Assembly: GCA_963853835.1 (NCBI GenBank)
Contig: OY970820.1
Span: forward strand, 83,076,909-83,140,908
Origin: Calendula officinalis
Taxonomy: Eukaryota > Streptophyta > Magnoliopsida > Asterales > Asteraceae
Direction of reading: 5' to 3'
DNA length: 64,000 nt
Numbering within the stretch: position 1 is the stretch's first letter; every line of letters begins with the position of its first letter. Positions 46,736-58,109 of the stretch are shown here, in pieces. The translations under genes and the position numbers were made by a program. Under the pieces are notes generated by a model. The model worked only from the letters and a program-made list of their open reading frames with translations, did no database searches and was not told the DNA's origin.

Positions 46736-48493
46736 TGTAACACCTCAAATTTTAATACCAAATATTGGCCAAAATAAAACATTTTTATAATTAGAAGAAC
46801 ATCCTCAATTCGGATTTACAAAAACCTTGGTATGAAATCAGAGTATAAAAGTAGGTGTTACAAAATAGGTCATCACCAAGCTAAGACTAAATCCAATCTA
46901 GAGTTCTTCTAATCTAGGTCCCGCATCTCTATCCATGCGTACCTAAGCCTTCGATCCCGAACCTGAGTACATAGCAAAACAACACAAGGAGTACGTGAGA
47001 CAAAAACGTCTCGTGAGCTACATGGGTTTAGACCCAAAGTTAATAATAATAACCGAATAGCAAACAGACAACAAGTAAGCAATCATCCATCTATCTAGTC
47101 ACCCTATTGTGACTCTAATACCTTGCTTTCCTAGCAATCATAACTAGTTGTCGGGACATCCCCAACCAACTAGAACCACATTAACTTATTAACCGGGGAT
47201 CCCCCGCATTAACAAGCTTCAAGGTAAAGGTAAGAGGGAATCGCCCAATCTACCAATACCTGCCTTACTCACCGGACTACTTCCAGTTAGCAAGACTACT
47301 ATCATGGAATGGGCCGATGGGGATCCGCCCAAATGCTCCCCATTCCATACCTCATGACCGGGGATCCCCCGAATCATCACATCATCTCACCATATCATAA
47401 CTCGATGGTCATGTCAATCTAGCTCTCGGCTATCACGTCTATCATCAAACAAGTTAGTTCAATACAACTATCGGTATAACTAACTACTATCTACCAGTCT
47501 ACACAAATAAGCAGATAGACCATAACACAAGTAATGAAAATGTATTTCAAGGGCTATGTACTCAGTAAAGTCCACACGTACTCACCTTAGCAATAAGATG
47601 CTCAAACCGTGTTCTTGACACCCAATCTCTTGCTTCTCAATCCAATCAACTTTCCAAGACTTCACCAAAAGCCTAATACAATTATCACAATATGATCAAC
47701 ATCAATTACTACTACTAATGTGTTCATCTACCTCTAGATAACACCCAAGAATCCATTTCCCCCAAATATGGTGATTACCAACCCTAGGTTTAACCAACCC
47801 TTAAGATTCTTACAAATCTTAACCATACACTTGATTCCCTTGTTAATATACCATCTATTAAGTGTATACAACCTTTATATCACCATAACCCATAACCCCA
47901 AGAACTAGGGTTTCAACCCCAAGCTTCTAAACCCATAGATCTAGAGCTACAACTACAAAGGATTGAAGATATACCTTAAATCTTCAACTAGGAGTGAAGA
48001 ATCACAAGATTTGATGAAGAAATCAGCTCCAAATGATGATTTGCACTCAAAATCGTCCACACACTCGAGTTGGGAGAAAACTAGGGTTTTTCTTTGCAAT
48101 AAATGACCAAAACCCGACTTTAATGCTGCACAGACAAGAGATCGCGCCGCTATTGTGGAGATCGCGTCGCGATCTCCACCCCGCCATAATTCGCGTCGCT
48201 ACTTCGCGCCGCTATCTACCCACGCGATCTACTTCGCGTTTTCCTCATAACGCTATTTCGGGTCGCTGTCCGAGTTTGCATAAGATAGCGCCGCTATCTT
48301 TGAGATAGCGCCGCTATCTCCTTCCGGACAGCAGGCTGCACTTTTTGACCATTGTCTCGACCCGGTTTCGTTCATAACTTCCTCATACGGTCTCCAAATG
48401 ACACGAAACCAATTCCCACGTCTTTTAAACGATTTATCCTTATTTATCATATTTTTATAAAATTTATTTATTTACAAATTTCGGGTCGTTACA
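46736..48493 (-). repeat. Gypsy 3' LTR (1758 bp)
   Basis: Begins TGTAACACC and ends GGGTCGTTACA, the TG...CA ends in both orientations. An A/G-rich polypurine tract (plus strand ACCCCTTAAG at 48501-48510) adjoins the inner edge. An open frame at 48033-48308 also occurs in the other LTR copy (51262-51537) and is not treated as a gene. Contains repeated GATAGCGCCGCTATCT palindromic motifs near 48283-48320. Confidence 0.93.
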
Positions 48494-48505
48494 ACTATCT
48501 ACCCC

Positions 48506-49973
48506 TTAAGAAGATTCCGTCCTCGGAATCTCATCATAGTTCACAAAATCCGGGTACCTCTTCCGAATCTCGTCTTTGACTTCCCAAGTCAAATTTGGTC
48601 CAAGGGAATGCTTCCACTTGACCAAAACCAATTCGATCTCTTTATTCCGAAGCTTCTTTGTCTTTGCTTCTAATATAGCTTCGGGCTCCTCAATCAACCG
48701 ATTCGGGCCGTCAACCCGCAACTCTTGCAACGGAATAATATTTTCAACTTCCCCGATAAACTTCTTCAAATAACTCACGTGAAAAGTGTCATGCACCCCT
48801 TGAAGCTCGGGTGGAAGTTCCAACTTAAAAGCTTGAAGCCCGACCCGTTTCAATATTTTAAACGGTCCAACATATCTTGGACTTAACTTTCCTTTCTTAC
48901 CAAACCGCATCACACCTTTCCAAGGTGACACTTTCAACATCACCATATCACCGACATCCAAGTCGTATGGCCTTTTCTTTAAACTCGAATAACTTCGTTG
49001 TCTATCTTGGGCGACTTTCATGTTGGTTTGAATAATACCGATCTTTTCATTTGTCACTCTCACGATCTCGGGACCCGTGAGTTTCATTTCTCCCGCCTCT
49101 AACCAACAAGATGGAGTTCTACATTTTCTTCCATACAACGCCTCATAAGGCGGCATCTTAATAGTCGAGTGATAGCTATTATTATACGAGAACTCGACTA
49201 ACGGTAAATGTTCATCCCATTTACCACCGAAATCTAACACACACGATCTCAACATGTCTTCAACCGTTTGAATCGTTCTTTCACTTTGACCGTCGGTTTG
49301 CGGGTGATAAGCCGTGCTCAACCGCAACTTTGTACCCAACTCTTCTTGTAATGACCGCCAAAATCTCGAGGTAAACCTCGCGTCTCTATCGGATACAATC
49401 GATAACGGTACCCCGTGGAGTCGAACCACCTCATCAACATACAACTTAGCCAACTTCTCAAGTGGCAACGTTTCCCGAATTGCTAAAAATAACGCACTCT
49501 TGGTCAACCGGTCCACTATGACCCAAATGGCATCGTGACCTCTACTCGTCTTCGGTAAACCTACTATGAAATCCATAGTTATATCTTCCCACTTCCCGGC
49601 CGGTACAATTAATGATTGAGCTACCCCATACGGTACTTGATGCTCGGCTTTCACTTGTGCACACGTGGCACACTTAGAGATATACTTGGCCACTCTCGTC
49701 TTCATTCCGGGCCACCAATAAACCCGTTTCATATCTTGATACGTCTTTGTACTTCCCGGGTGAATCGAATACTTCGACTTGTGCACATCATACAACAACT
49801 CTTTTCGGATACCACCGAACTTAGGAACCCAAATACGACCGCCTACGGTCTTCAATCCTTGTGCATTTTCGAGAAAATGTTGGTTTTTACCTAACCGTTC
49901 TTGTCTTAACTCGTCTTTTTCCATAACCTCTCGTTGGGCATTCTTGATTCTTTCGATGATACTCGAGACGACT
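48506..49973 (-). pseudogene. Gypsy integrase and chromodomain-like region
   Basis: About 489 codons without interruption. An integrase zinc-binding domain (HPGSTKTYQDM, CATCAQVKAEH) is followed by a catalytic core with MDFIVGLP, VSDRDARFTS and GQSERTIQT (DDE), the GPFKILKRVG region, and a chromodomain-like C-terminus (EAILEAKTKKLR, LVKWKH, LTWEVKDEI), typical of chromovirus/Tekay-type gypsy elements that target chromatin. Upstream the frame runs straight into the LTR (MFYFGQYLVLKFEV from 50011), a by-product of the deletion. RT and gag are absent, so it is non-autonomous despite the clean frame. Confidence 0.9.
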
Positions 49974-51722
49974 TCAAATTTTAATACCAAATATTGGCCA
50001 AAATAAAACATTTTTATAATTAGAAGAACATCCTCAATTCGGATTTACAAAAACCTTGGTATGAAATCAGAGTATAAAAGTAGGTGTTACAAAATAGGTC
50101 ATCACCAAGCTAAGACTAAATCCAATCTAGAGTTCTTCTAATCTAGGTCCCGCATCTCTATCCATGCGTACCTAAGCCTTCGATCCCGAACCTGAGTACA
50201 TAGCAAAACAACACAAGGAGTACGTGAGACAAAAACGTCTCGTGAGCTACATGGGTTTAGACCCAAAGTTAATAATAATAACCGAATAGCAAACAGACAA
50301 CAAGTAAGCAATCATCCATCTATCTAGTCACCCTATTGTGACTCTAATACCTTGCTTTCCTAGCAATCATAACTAGTTGTCGGGACATCCCCAACCAACT
50401 AGAACCACATTAACTTATTAACCGGGGATCCCCCGCATTAACAAGCTTTAAGGTAAAGGTAAGAGGGAATCGCCCAATCTACCAATACCTGCCTTACTCA
50501 CCGGACTACTTCCAGTTAGCAAGACTACTATCATGGAATGGGCCGATGGGGATCCGCCCAAATGCTCCCCATTCCATACCTCATGACCGGGGATCCCCCG
50601 AATCATCACATCATCTCACCATATCATAACTCGATGGTCATGTCAATCTAGCTCTCGGCTATCACGTCTATCATCAAACAAGTTAGTTCAATACAACTAT
50701 CGGTATAACTAACTACTATCTACCAGTCTACACAAATAAGCAGATAGACCATAACACAAGTAATGAAAATGTATTTCAAGGGCTATGTACTCAGTAAAGT
50801 CCACACGTACTCACCTTAGCAATAAGATGCTCAAACCGTGTTCTTGACACCCAATCTCTTGCTTCTCAATCCAATCAACTTTCCAAGACTTCACCAAAAG
50901 CCTAATACAATTATCACAATATGATCAACATCAATTACTACTACTAATGTGTCCATCTACCTCTAGATAACACCCAAGAATCCATTTCCCCCAAATATGG
51001 TGATTACCAACCCTAGGTTTAACCAACCCTTAAGATTCTTACAAATCTTAACCATACACTTGATTCCCTTGTTAATATACCATCTATTAAGTGTATACAA
51101 CCTTTATATCACCATAACCCATAACCCCAAGAACTAGGGTTTCAACCCCAAGCTTCTAAACCCATAGATCTAGAGCTACAACTACAAAGGATTGAAGATA
51201 TACCTTAAATCTTCAACTAGGAGTGAAGAATCACAAGATTTGATGAAGAAATCAGCTCCAAATGATGATTTGCACTCAAAATCGTCCACACACTCGAGTT
51301 GGGAGAAAACTAGGGTTTTTCTTTGCAATAAATGACCAAAACCCGACTTTAATGCTGCACAGACAAGAGATCGCGCCGCTATTGTGGCGATCGCGTCGCG
51401 ATCTCCACCCCGCCATAATTCGCGTCGCTACTTCGCGCCGCTATCTACCCACGCGATCTACTTCGCGTTTTCCTCATAACGCTATTTCGGGTCGCTGTCC
51501 GAGTTTGCATAAGATAGCGCCGCTATCTTTGAGATAGCGCCGCTATCTCCTTCCGGACAGCAGGCTGCACTTTTTGACCATTGTCTCGACCCGGTTTCGT
51601 TCATAACTTCCTCATACGGTGTCCAAATGACACGAAACCAATTCCCACGTCTTTTAAACGATTTATCCTTATTTATCATATTTTTATAAAATTTATTTAT
51701 TTACAAATTTCGGGTCGTTACA
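49974..51722 (-). repeat. Gypsy 5' LTR, lacking 9 bp at its inner edge
   Basis: Nearly identical to 46736-48493 but starting at TCAAATTTTAATACC, so the TGTAACACC end was removed by the internal deletion. The outer end GTCGTTACA and the TATAC target duplication are intact. Confidence 0.92.
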
Positions 51723-52119
51723 TATACTCAAATTATTCTTTTAAAAATATTTAAGTGAAACCGGTAGAAGGAAATAATATTTTCTCGTTCAGAAATTAAT
51801 TCATCTACAATAGATATATTATTCTCCCAAGAGTTAAAATAATCATATTATTAGCAAAATAGCATTAGAGGTGCAATATGGTACTTGGATAGAGGCCCAG
51901 ACTCCCGGTCTAAATCAAGCCCAAGAAATTACAAACTTAACGCCAAAATTTCGGGTATGGACTGATTCATTGGGATTTGAAGTCGGGTATTCATTTGAAG
52001 TAAAATCACTTAATATGGAGATTGTACAATACGCATAAAAGATGGTACTCTATATGACCTTTGAAACTGGCATCAAATCGCAAAATTCTAACCTATTCAC
52101 ACAATTTACCCTTCCCGCC

Positions 52120-52365
52120 ATGGATCCCTACGCTGCTGCTGCACAACCTCAAACCTACCAACCTCCTGCGCGTTCATCATAAATTCAACCACAAACTCAA
52201 AATCCATACATCTACAATCAACAACAATACGATCCATCTCAACAACATTACTTGTTATTTCCTCGCACTGAACCTAAAAGATCGGGTCTGAAGTCCGGTG
52301 TTTTTGAAACTACATCTTCTTCATCGTCCAACATCGAATTCCTCACCCTCTACCATAGTCTTAAG
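52120..52365 (+). pseudogene. Captured exon-like fragment in Helitron B
   Basis: An 82-codon frame starting MDPYAAAAQPQTYQPP, rich in Gln/Pro/Tyr (YIYNQQQYDPSQQHY), ending exactly at a splice donor (CTTAAG|GTAATT). One TAA interrupts it at 52180-52182. Composition, start and donor look like the first exon of a plant gene. It lies antisense to the Helitron, and capture of gene pieces is common for Helitrons. I do not recognise the parent gene. Confidence 0.55.
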
Positions 52366-54754
52366 GTAATTGTTGGCCTCAATTGCGTTTGTATCAATGT
52401 TAATTCGTGACTGCTGGTTTATTTAGATATATAATTTTTTGGTGGCATTTGGGCACTCAGCCATAGATTTTAATTCTGATATAATTTTCTGAAAATGTGT
52501 TTTGTTATAGATTATTACATACATCATTTCTTATATAAATAGTATAACAAATCTGGAATTTGAATCAATGGCTTTAACAAATAACATATGTAAATAACAT
52601 AATTATGCATACATTTCAGACTAGCTTCGATTTTTTTTTTTTGGCAGATTGCCCAAATGCAGTCAAAATTAATCTATCCGGGTGGGTTTATTTAAATATC
52701 AAAATTAATGTAATCGAGTTAAAGTTTTTGAATGAAGTATGCATGTAACAAAATTCTGTTATTTTTCGAATGTAGATATGTATCCTACACAGAATGTAGG
52801 ATACAAAATACGCATTACTCAAAGTTTAAAGTATTAAAAACATTAATACCTGCATTTTATTGTAGATTGTTGATGATGTTTAGGATTTGACTTATCCTGC
52901 ATATTTTATATTTTTATGATTTTTTTTGAATTTCCGTATCCCTATATCATGATAAAAACAGTGATACAACATTAGGTATACGAATTGTTTGACGAATGTG
53001 TATTTATGTTTTTTAATACTGTTTATTTACATCAAAATAAATGTTTTAAAATAATCGTATGTTAAAGTTAGTTTTAACTTAGGGTTATTAAAGACTTTAA
53101 AAGTCAAACTGTTCAAGCTTTTCAATAATTTTATTATTTTTTTTTAAATACATGACCAATCAAAGCAATAAAGTCAACCATTTCAACTACATATAGTCAA
53201 ACAGTTTTGACTATATGCAGTAAAAACAGTTTAATTTTAAAAGTCAATAATTTAAAAAAAAAGCTGCTTATTTTATAGAATGAGTAAGTAGAGCCTAATT
53301 TTATTGGTCACGTATATAAAAAAAATAGTTTAATTAATAAAATCACACACAATGCTTGGACAGTTTGATTAAAAAACAATAATTTTGATTAAGTTTCTTT
53401 AAACAAATACCTGGTATTTGAAAAAAATACAGTTTAATTAAAGAAATATTGAAAAGCTTGGATAGTTTGACTTTAAATGTCAACCAGAAACAACTGTATA
53501 TGCAGTATTAAATCAGTTTAATTTTAATTAATTAAACTATTTTTTTTTTTTTGGTTTTTTAGTATTGTTTATTTACATCAAAATAAATGTTTTAAAATAT
53601 AATATGTTAAAGTTAGTTTTAATTTAGGGTTATTAAAATACCTTAATATTGAAGCTTTGTGTTTGGTGCTGCAAATACTTTTCCTGCAAGGTTAAATAGC
53701 TTATATTAAGAACAGGTTATGCAAATCATTTGTTTTTTAAAACAATTTTATAAAAAGTTTAATAAAAACAGTATTATTTGAATGGTATTGCTGTCACACG
53801 ATTTTATAAAAAGTTTAAATAAAACAATATTATTTATGCAACAGGTATTGCTGTCACACGATTTTATAAAAAGTTTAATAAAAACAGTATTGGGTCACCC
53901 CTATTATAAAAAGTATATATAATTGAAACTGGTATGAAGATAACAAAATGAGGATATTAAGCATATGAAAAAATCGCAGGAAAGAATATGTACCTTCAAC
54001 TGTTCTTTGATGAAGGGTATTCGTTGTTGGCAGCTAACTTGTAAGTATTTTCAACCCTGCAATGCTCGGTTTATGTAGGGGGTTAACTGAATTTATGGAA
54101 TAGATATGTATTGCATTAGAATAAACCGGATTTTTAGTTGACATGCGATTTGAATTTATGGAATAGATATGTATTGCATTAGAATGGCCCTATATTTTTT
54201 GGGGTCTTTAATTGTTTTCCAAGGAAATAATCATTGGACTTACAATTTCGAATTTTAAATGCTGTACACATGCTGGAATAATTGGTTACCGAAAAATATG
54301 CACACTAATAACAACAGCATATTAATTCTTTCGTTGAAAAGGTAAGGAATTCGGTGGCCAATGTGTGAATTATACGTGGCATAAAGAGCCAATGAGAGAT
54401 CTCCGAATGAGTGAGTTGAAAAACTAAAATCATATGTAGGTGCATATATAGGGGAAGATTTGAGGCAGAAATATATGTTCTTACAAAAGATGAAGGTGGT
54501 CGTACGACCTTTTTTTCAAATTATCGACGTCGATTTTATTTAAGGACTGCTGATGTCACCGGGAAAGTGGAATTACCTGAAAATGTTAAAATGGTTATGC
54601 CTGGAGATAATGTTACTGCAGCTTTTGAACTTATTACACCAGTCGTTCTTGAACAAGGTATTAAACCCAACTTTTTTTATACAACGAAAATGTTATACAA
54701 ATTAATTAATAATTTAATACTATTTTTATTTTACACAGGACAACGGTTTTCCCT

Positions 54755-55200
54755 ACTGTGTTCCCGAGTTTTAATTCCAAGAGAAAAGAAGAGAAACGGA
54801 AAGAAATAAAAATTTTATTGTGTTCCAGAGTTTTAATTTTAAAAGAAAGGAAAAGAAGAGAAGAGAAATTTGGTGCATTTTTTCTCTCCTAATCTTCCTC
54901 CCAAAAGTGGGAAGATTTGGAGAGAAGGGAAATTTCATTTACTTAAAAACATTTACAATTACCAAATTATCCTTAACATTACCTAATTTATTTATATTTT
55001 GAAGGATTAAATTGTAAATGTGTTAACTTTTTTTCCTTTCTCTCCAACTCAGGAACATAAAAAACGATAATTTTCTTTTCCTTTCTCTCCAACCTAGGAA
55101 CATAAAAAAAAAGAATATTTTCTTCTCAATTTCTTTTGTTTTCTCTCATTTTCTCTTACCTTCTCCTCTTTTCTTTCGTTAAAAAACTATGGAACACAGT
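54755..55200. mobile_element. MITE at the broken EF-Tu 3' exon
   Basis: The left arm CTGTGTTCCCGAGTTTT and the inward-read right arm CTGTGTTCCATAGTTTT are inverted repeats, with pyrimidine/purine-rich subterminal runs. A clear target duplication is not visible, so the superfamily is undetermined. The EF-Tu frame reads QRFSL up to the left edge; the remaining C-terminal codons are not clearly found on the other side. Confidence 0.65.
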
Positions 55201-55414
55201 GGAAATCATAGTAGGTTAGTTAATAAATCATATATTAAGAGAGGAAACCTCATTTGTTCCTTTTACATTAAATTAGATTATATCTCCAAAAAAGTAAAGA
55301 AAATGAAACATACTATAATTACAAAAAGTTAAAGTACGTAGGCATGAATTTGCTTTCTACAAATGTGAAAAGAATTTTGTGACATTCCGAGAAAATAGTA
55401 CAAATTATGAATTA

Positions 55415-55450
55415 CTAGCAGGTACTCGCGCAATGCGGCGGCGGGTACCT
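55415..55450 (-). mobile_element. Helitron 3' end
   Basis: On the minus strand, AGGTAC/GTACCT arms around the plant Helitron core CCGCCGCATTGCG are followed by CTAG (55415-55418) next to host A (55414). Same family as the end at 33659. The 5' end was not found. Confidence 0.6.
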
Positions 55451-55934
55451 GTCATTTAATTAATTTTGTGGCAAACAATGTTATTTTGCGGCAGCGGTAT
55501 CTTGTGTAATTATATATTGCGGTGTGAATTGCGGGAAACCCGAACTACCAAGGAACTGCTGCCCGCTTAGTAACTGCTGGTTGATACTCTTGTTATTTGT
55601 TATTTCTACTTTTTGGAAAATTCACACTACTTTCGCACAATGCTTCCAACTTGAACATGCATATAAGTATATAATAATCTTTTGAAAACATAAAATAAAA
55701 ATCCACAATGTTTTAACTGTGTTGTTCTTATATTTTAATTCTCACTTTTAACCTCTAATAAAAAAATTGTTGGCTTATGTAGTTGCTCAAACCAAATGCT
55801 ATTCCCCCAAAAGAAAATAATTTTAAACAATATTCTGGTGAAATCGGACAAAAGATACCCCTCTCAATAGGCCATATCAAGAAACACTCTCAATCGTTGT
55901 TAACAAAAATGATAGCCCTAACTTTGCCATTGTG

Positions 55935-56132
55935 TTAATACTCAACCACAAACAAACCAGATTCATCAAGACTGTTTCGAGCCCATATACCACTTGCTTG
56001 ATGCACACAACCTTTACCAATCTGGCTTTCGGGCTCGGTTCCTATCACACCTTGTTTGTGGGTTAAAGGAGTGTTATTTCCCTCTTAAGGTGCGTGGATA
56101 TCTTTAGCAGCTGCATGGGCTAGTTTAGCTTT
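55935..56132 (-). pseudogene. Unidentified terminal-exon remnant
   Basis: On the minus strand a frame reads KAKLAHAAAKDIHAP, a TAA, then EGNNTPLTHKQGVIGTEPES, SQIGKGCVHQASGIWARNS and SGLFVVEY with a final stop. The composition looks like real protein rather than chance. I cannot name the family, and the in-frame stop suggests a decayed fragment. Confidence 0.35.
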
Positions 56133-57432
56133 ACAATTACCTGCTAGTTTAGCTTTACAATTACTCCACCTGTTGGTAAAGTAAAGAGAAAACAAGTCAA
56201 ATGGGTCAATTCGGGTTTATGTTTGTCAAATGAATCAAGTGCTTATAAAGAAAAGTTGACCGAATAACAATTCAAATAGGTCGAACAGGCCGAAAGTCGC
56301 TAAAACAAAGACATGTTTTCTTACCAATTCAGACCCCTGCACAAATAAAAAATTTGAAGTTATACAAATAAAAAAAAATCTACCCAAAACAAAAAATCTT
56401 GAAAAAAATTCAAAGCTTAAACTATGATTGAAACAATTGCAGGTCACAAACTATATTCCATCAATTACATGAAATTTTAGTTTCTAAACAATATGGCTTC
56501 ACTTACCATAACATTTTCAACAAAATAATATCGTTAATTTGCTTGAGTTATAAACAAGATTTCTAAGACTATATAATTGATGTTTGGATTAATAAAGCAG
56601 CCGCAGGCGTGTCTACAGTGATGCTGAATTTCTTTTTTTTTTTTTTTTGAACAGCAATTACAGTGATGCTGAAATAACAAAACCAAAACATCAAACAACA
56701 ACAAAATAAAATAAAGAGACCGATAATCCTCAATAAGAATCGAAAAATTAAGGCTGAACCTTCGGACAAAAGCTCTAACAAAATGTGTTACAAGCTGTGC
56801 ATTTGACATATGCTTTATCTGGAACCTATAAGAGAAAAGGCAAGACTGGATGAACTAAAGGACACCTATTTTCTTCTTCGTTGCTCATGATTCCTACAGA
56901 AACATATCAACCGCCAGAATATCTAAAAAATTATAGCACATAATACAAAACCTCATCAATTATTCAAATAGATTACAACTTACATAGGTTAAGGAGTAGA
57001 TAACAATCGAGTTTCCTGAAGAACAAAGGTAAATAAAAAAAATGAATGAAATTAACAGCAAGGAAATAAGGAAATTGGGGATAAACCTGAGATCGATGAA
57101 AGACTTGACGGACGAACGCACAAGTACAAGTCGCTAGTGTTGGTAAGCATTCGGCAGGCAATCGCAATTGGCGGCTGGTGGTTTGATTTCAAATTGATTT
57201 TGTGTAGGTGAATCGGAGTTGTCATTACCAAAGCTATTCCTCCCACTTCCCAATTTGTGATTTCCAAAGCTATTCCTTCCACTTCCAATTTGGGATTTCC
57301 AAAGCGGTTCGTTCAACTTCACAATTTGAAAAACACCGTTCAAATGCCCTGGAAGAATCTCATTTATAGTTACGATTCGTATGATTTATGTTAAAGCTTG
57401 TTTAATAGGGTAACATGTTTCCCAGTAGTTCA

Positions 57433-57492
57433 GTTGGCAAGTACTGTTCGTTATAATCTAAACTTACCAGGTTCGAGTCTTCCTTGCATCAT
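57433..57492 (+). other. tRNA-like / SINE-like segment
   Basis: An A-box-like TAGTTCAGTTGGCAAG and a B box GGTTCGAGTCT at suitable spacing, followed by a T-rich end. The D- and T-stems do not pair well, so it is more likely a degenerate tRNA-derived SINE head than a working tRNA gene. Confidence 0.35.
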
Positions 57493-57676
57493 AATTTTTT
57501 AAACGCAATTAAATCTAAAGATAGCAAGTATTTGACTGAATTTTCAGAAAATTATTTATAGAAAGATCCTAAATGCATTATAGATAGTAGAGATAAACAT
57601 TTCCTCGTGCTTAAATAGCTACTAAAATACTCATTAACTAACCTTTTTTTTAGCATATTAATTAGTGTTCCCCTCT

Positions 57677-57685
57677 CCTTAAATA
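57677..57685 (+). promoter_or_regulatory. TATA-like box of the small gene
   Basis: CCTTAAATACAC about 55 bp before the ATG at 57738, followed by a CT-rich leader. Weak evidence. Confidence 0.3.
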
Positions 57686-57737
57686 CACACACTCTTTCAA
57701 TACTTTTCGTGCATCGATCACTAGCTATTAAACAGAA

Positions 57738-58109
57738 ATGTCCAACGATCGATCAATCGAACGCCCTAATAGGACTTACTGCGAGAAGATACACAAAGCT
57801 ACATTTGGTAGAATATTGCACCGTGGTTCACACCATTCAAAGAAGAAAAACGACACCACTTGTTATGTTCCTCTAGAGGTAAAACCGTTTAAGAAATTTG
57901 TGCATTTTTCTTCGGATAATGTTGAGACCATTGGTGATGAGAAGTTTACTAGATATATTGATGGTGTGAAGATGAAGATGAGTGCACCTTCGGATGTTGG
58001 TATTGATGGGCCGAGTGTTTGTAACCGCGATAGTTTTAATGATCGGGTTTCTAGTTTTATTAGCCGTTCAAAGCTTAAGTTGATTGCTACACCGAGTAGG
58101 GGTGCATAG
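57738..58109 (+). CDS. Small basic protein of unknown function
   Basis: A 123-residue single-exon frame with ATG at 57738. It contains two related segments, FTRYIDGVKMKMSAPSDVG (70-88) and VSSFISRSKLKLIATPSRG (104-122), each an amphipathic basic helix followed by a Ser/Pro turn; the second is preceded by CNRDSFND. Plants have short uncharacterised proteins with this kind of repeated F..YI..K.K.R pattern, so it is probably real, but I know no function. No signal peptide or membrane segment. It lies among transposons with no partner genes. Confidence 0.6.
   Translation: MSNDRSIERPNRTYCEKIHKATFGRILHRGSHHSKKKNDTTCYVPLEVKPFKKFVHFSSDNVETIGDEKFTRYIDGVKMKMSAPSDVGIDGPSVCNRDSFNDRVSSFISRSKLKLIATPSRGA

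Larger units (their letters stand above)
46736..51722 (-). mobile_element. Young Ty3-gypsy element with internal deletion
   Basis: Two long LTRs (46736-48493 and 49974-51722) flanked by TATAC (46731-46735 and 51723-51727). I count about four substitutions between the ~1750-bp LTRs, so insertion was recent. Only the 3' part of pol (integrase to chromodomain-like end) remains: the primer site, gag, protease, RT and RNase H are gone, and the 5' LTR lacks its innermost 9 bp, so one deletion runs from integrase into the LTR. It lies inside Helitron B. Confidence 0.93.
46475..54459 (-). mobile_element. Helitron B, inserted in an EF-Tu exon
   Basis: On the minus strand it starts TCTTCCCCTATATATG (54459 leftwards) and ends with a hairpin (46486-46505, loop GACT, one mismatch) and CTAG (46475-46478). 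Host A (46474) and T (54460) flank it; joining them restores the EF-Tu codons VKTYTK and FEAEIYV without gain or loss, so both boundaries are exact. Ends and subterminal sequence match Helitron A. It is 7985 bp, of which about 5 kb is a later gypsy insertion. It also contains an exon-like captured fragment (52120-52365). No Rep/helicase. Confidence 0.9.
43491..54754 (+). pseudogene. TUFM: Mitochondrial elongation factor Tu, disrupted
   Basis: Intron-containing copy of the nuclear gene for mitochondrial EF-Tu, the GTPase that delivers aminoacyl-tRNA to the mitochondrial ribosome. Exons: 43491-43679 (transit peptide), 44013-44180, 44263-44318, 44406-44510, 44593-44898, 44981-45199, 45304-45363, 45497-45533 + 46306-46331, 46436-46474 + 54460-54657, and 54738-54754. 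Recognised pieces include KPHVNVGTIGHVDHGK, RGITIAT, NKVDAVDDPELLELVE, TVTGVEMFKKSLDHG, AGDNVGLLLRG and FEAEIYVLTKDEGG. Lesions: one A lost in the P-loop (44058-44061); G3 lost (HVDYVK instead of HVD-CPGHAD-YVK); extra bases near 44686; a deletion near 44866; a MITE, a Harbinger MITE and Helitron B in exons; a MITE at QRFSL; the C-terminus missing. Introns and a leader show this is not a retrocopy. Confidence 0.93.
55201..57737. other. Intergenic with scattered remnants
   Basis: No intact gene is seen. It contains a Helitron 3' end (55415-55450), an exon-like remnant (55935-56132), a 22-bp tandem duplication of GCTAGTTTAGCTTTACAATT (56119-56164) and a tRNA-like segment (57433-57492). Minus-strand open frames at 56235-57343 lack family features. 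Confidence 0.5.

Noticed and set aside
48033..51679. Identical open frames at 48033-48308 and 51262-51537, and at 48253-48450 and 51482-51679
   Set aside because: They are the two copies of the gypsy LTR and have no recognisable protein features.
54755..55200. Assigning the MITE to the hAT superfamily
   Set aside because: No 8-bp duplication can be seen at its ends, so the superfamily is left open.
57433..57492. Possible functional tRNA gene
   Set aside because: A and B boxes are present but the D-, T- and acceptor stems do not pair properly.
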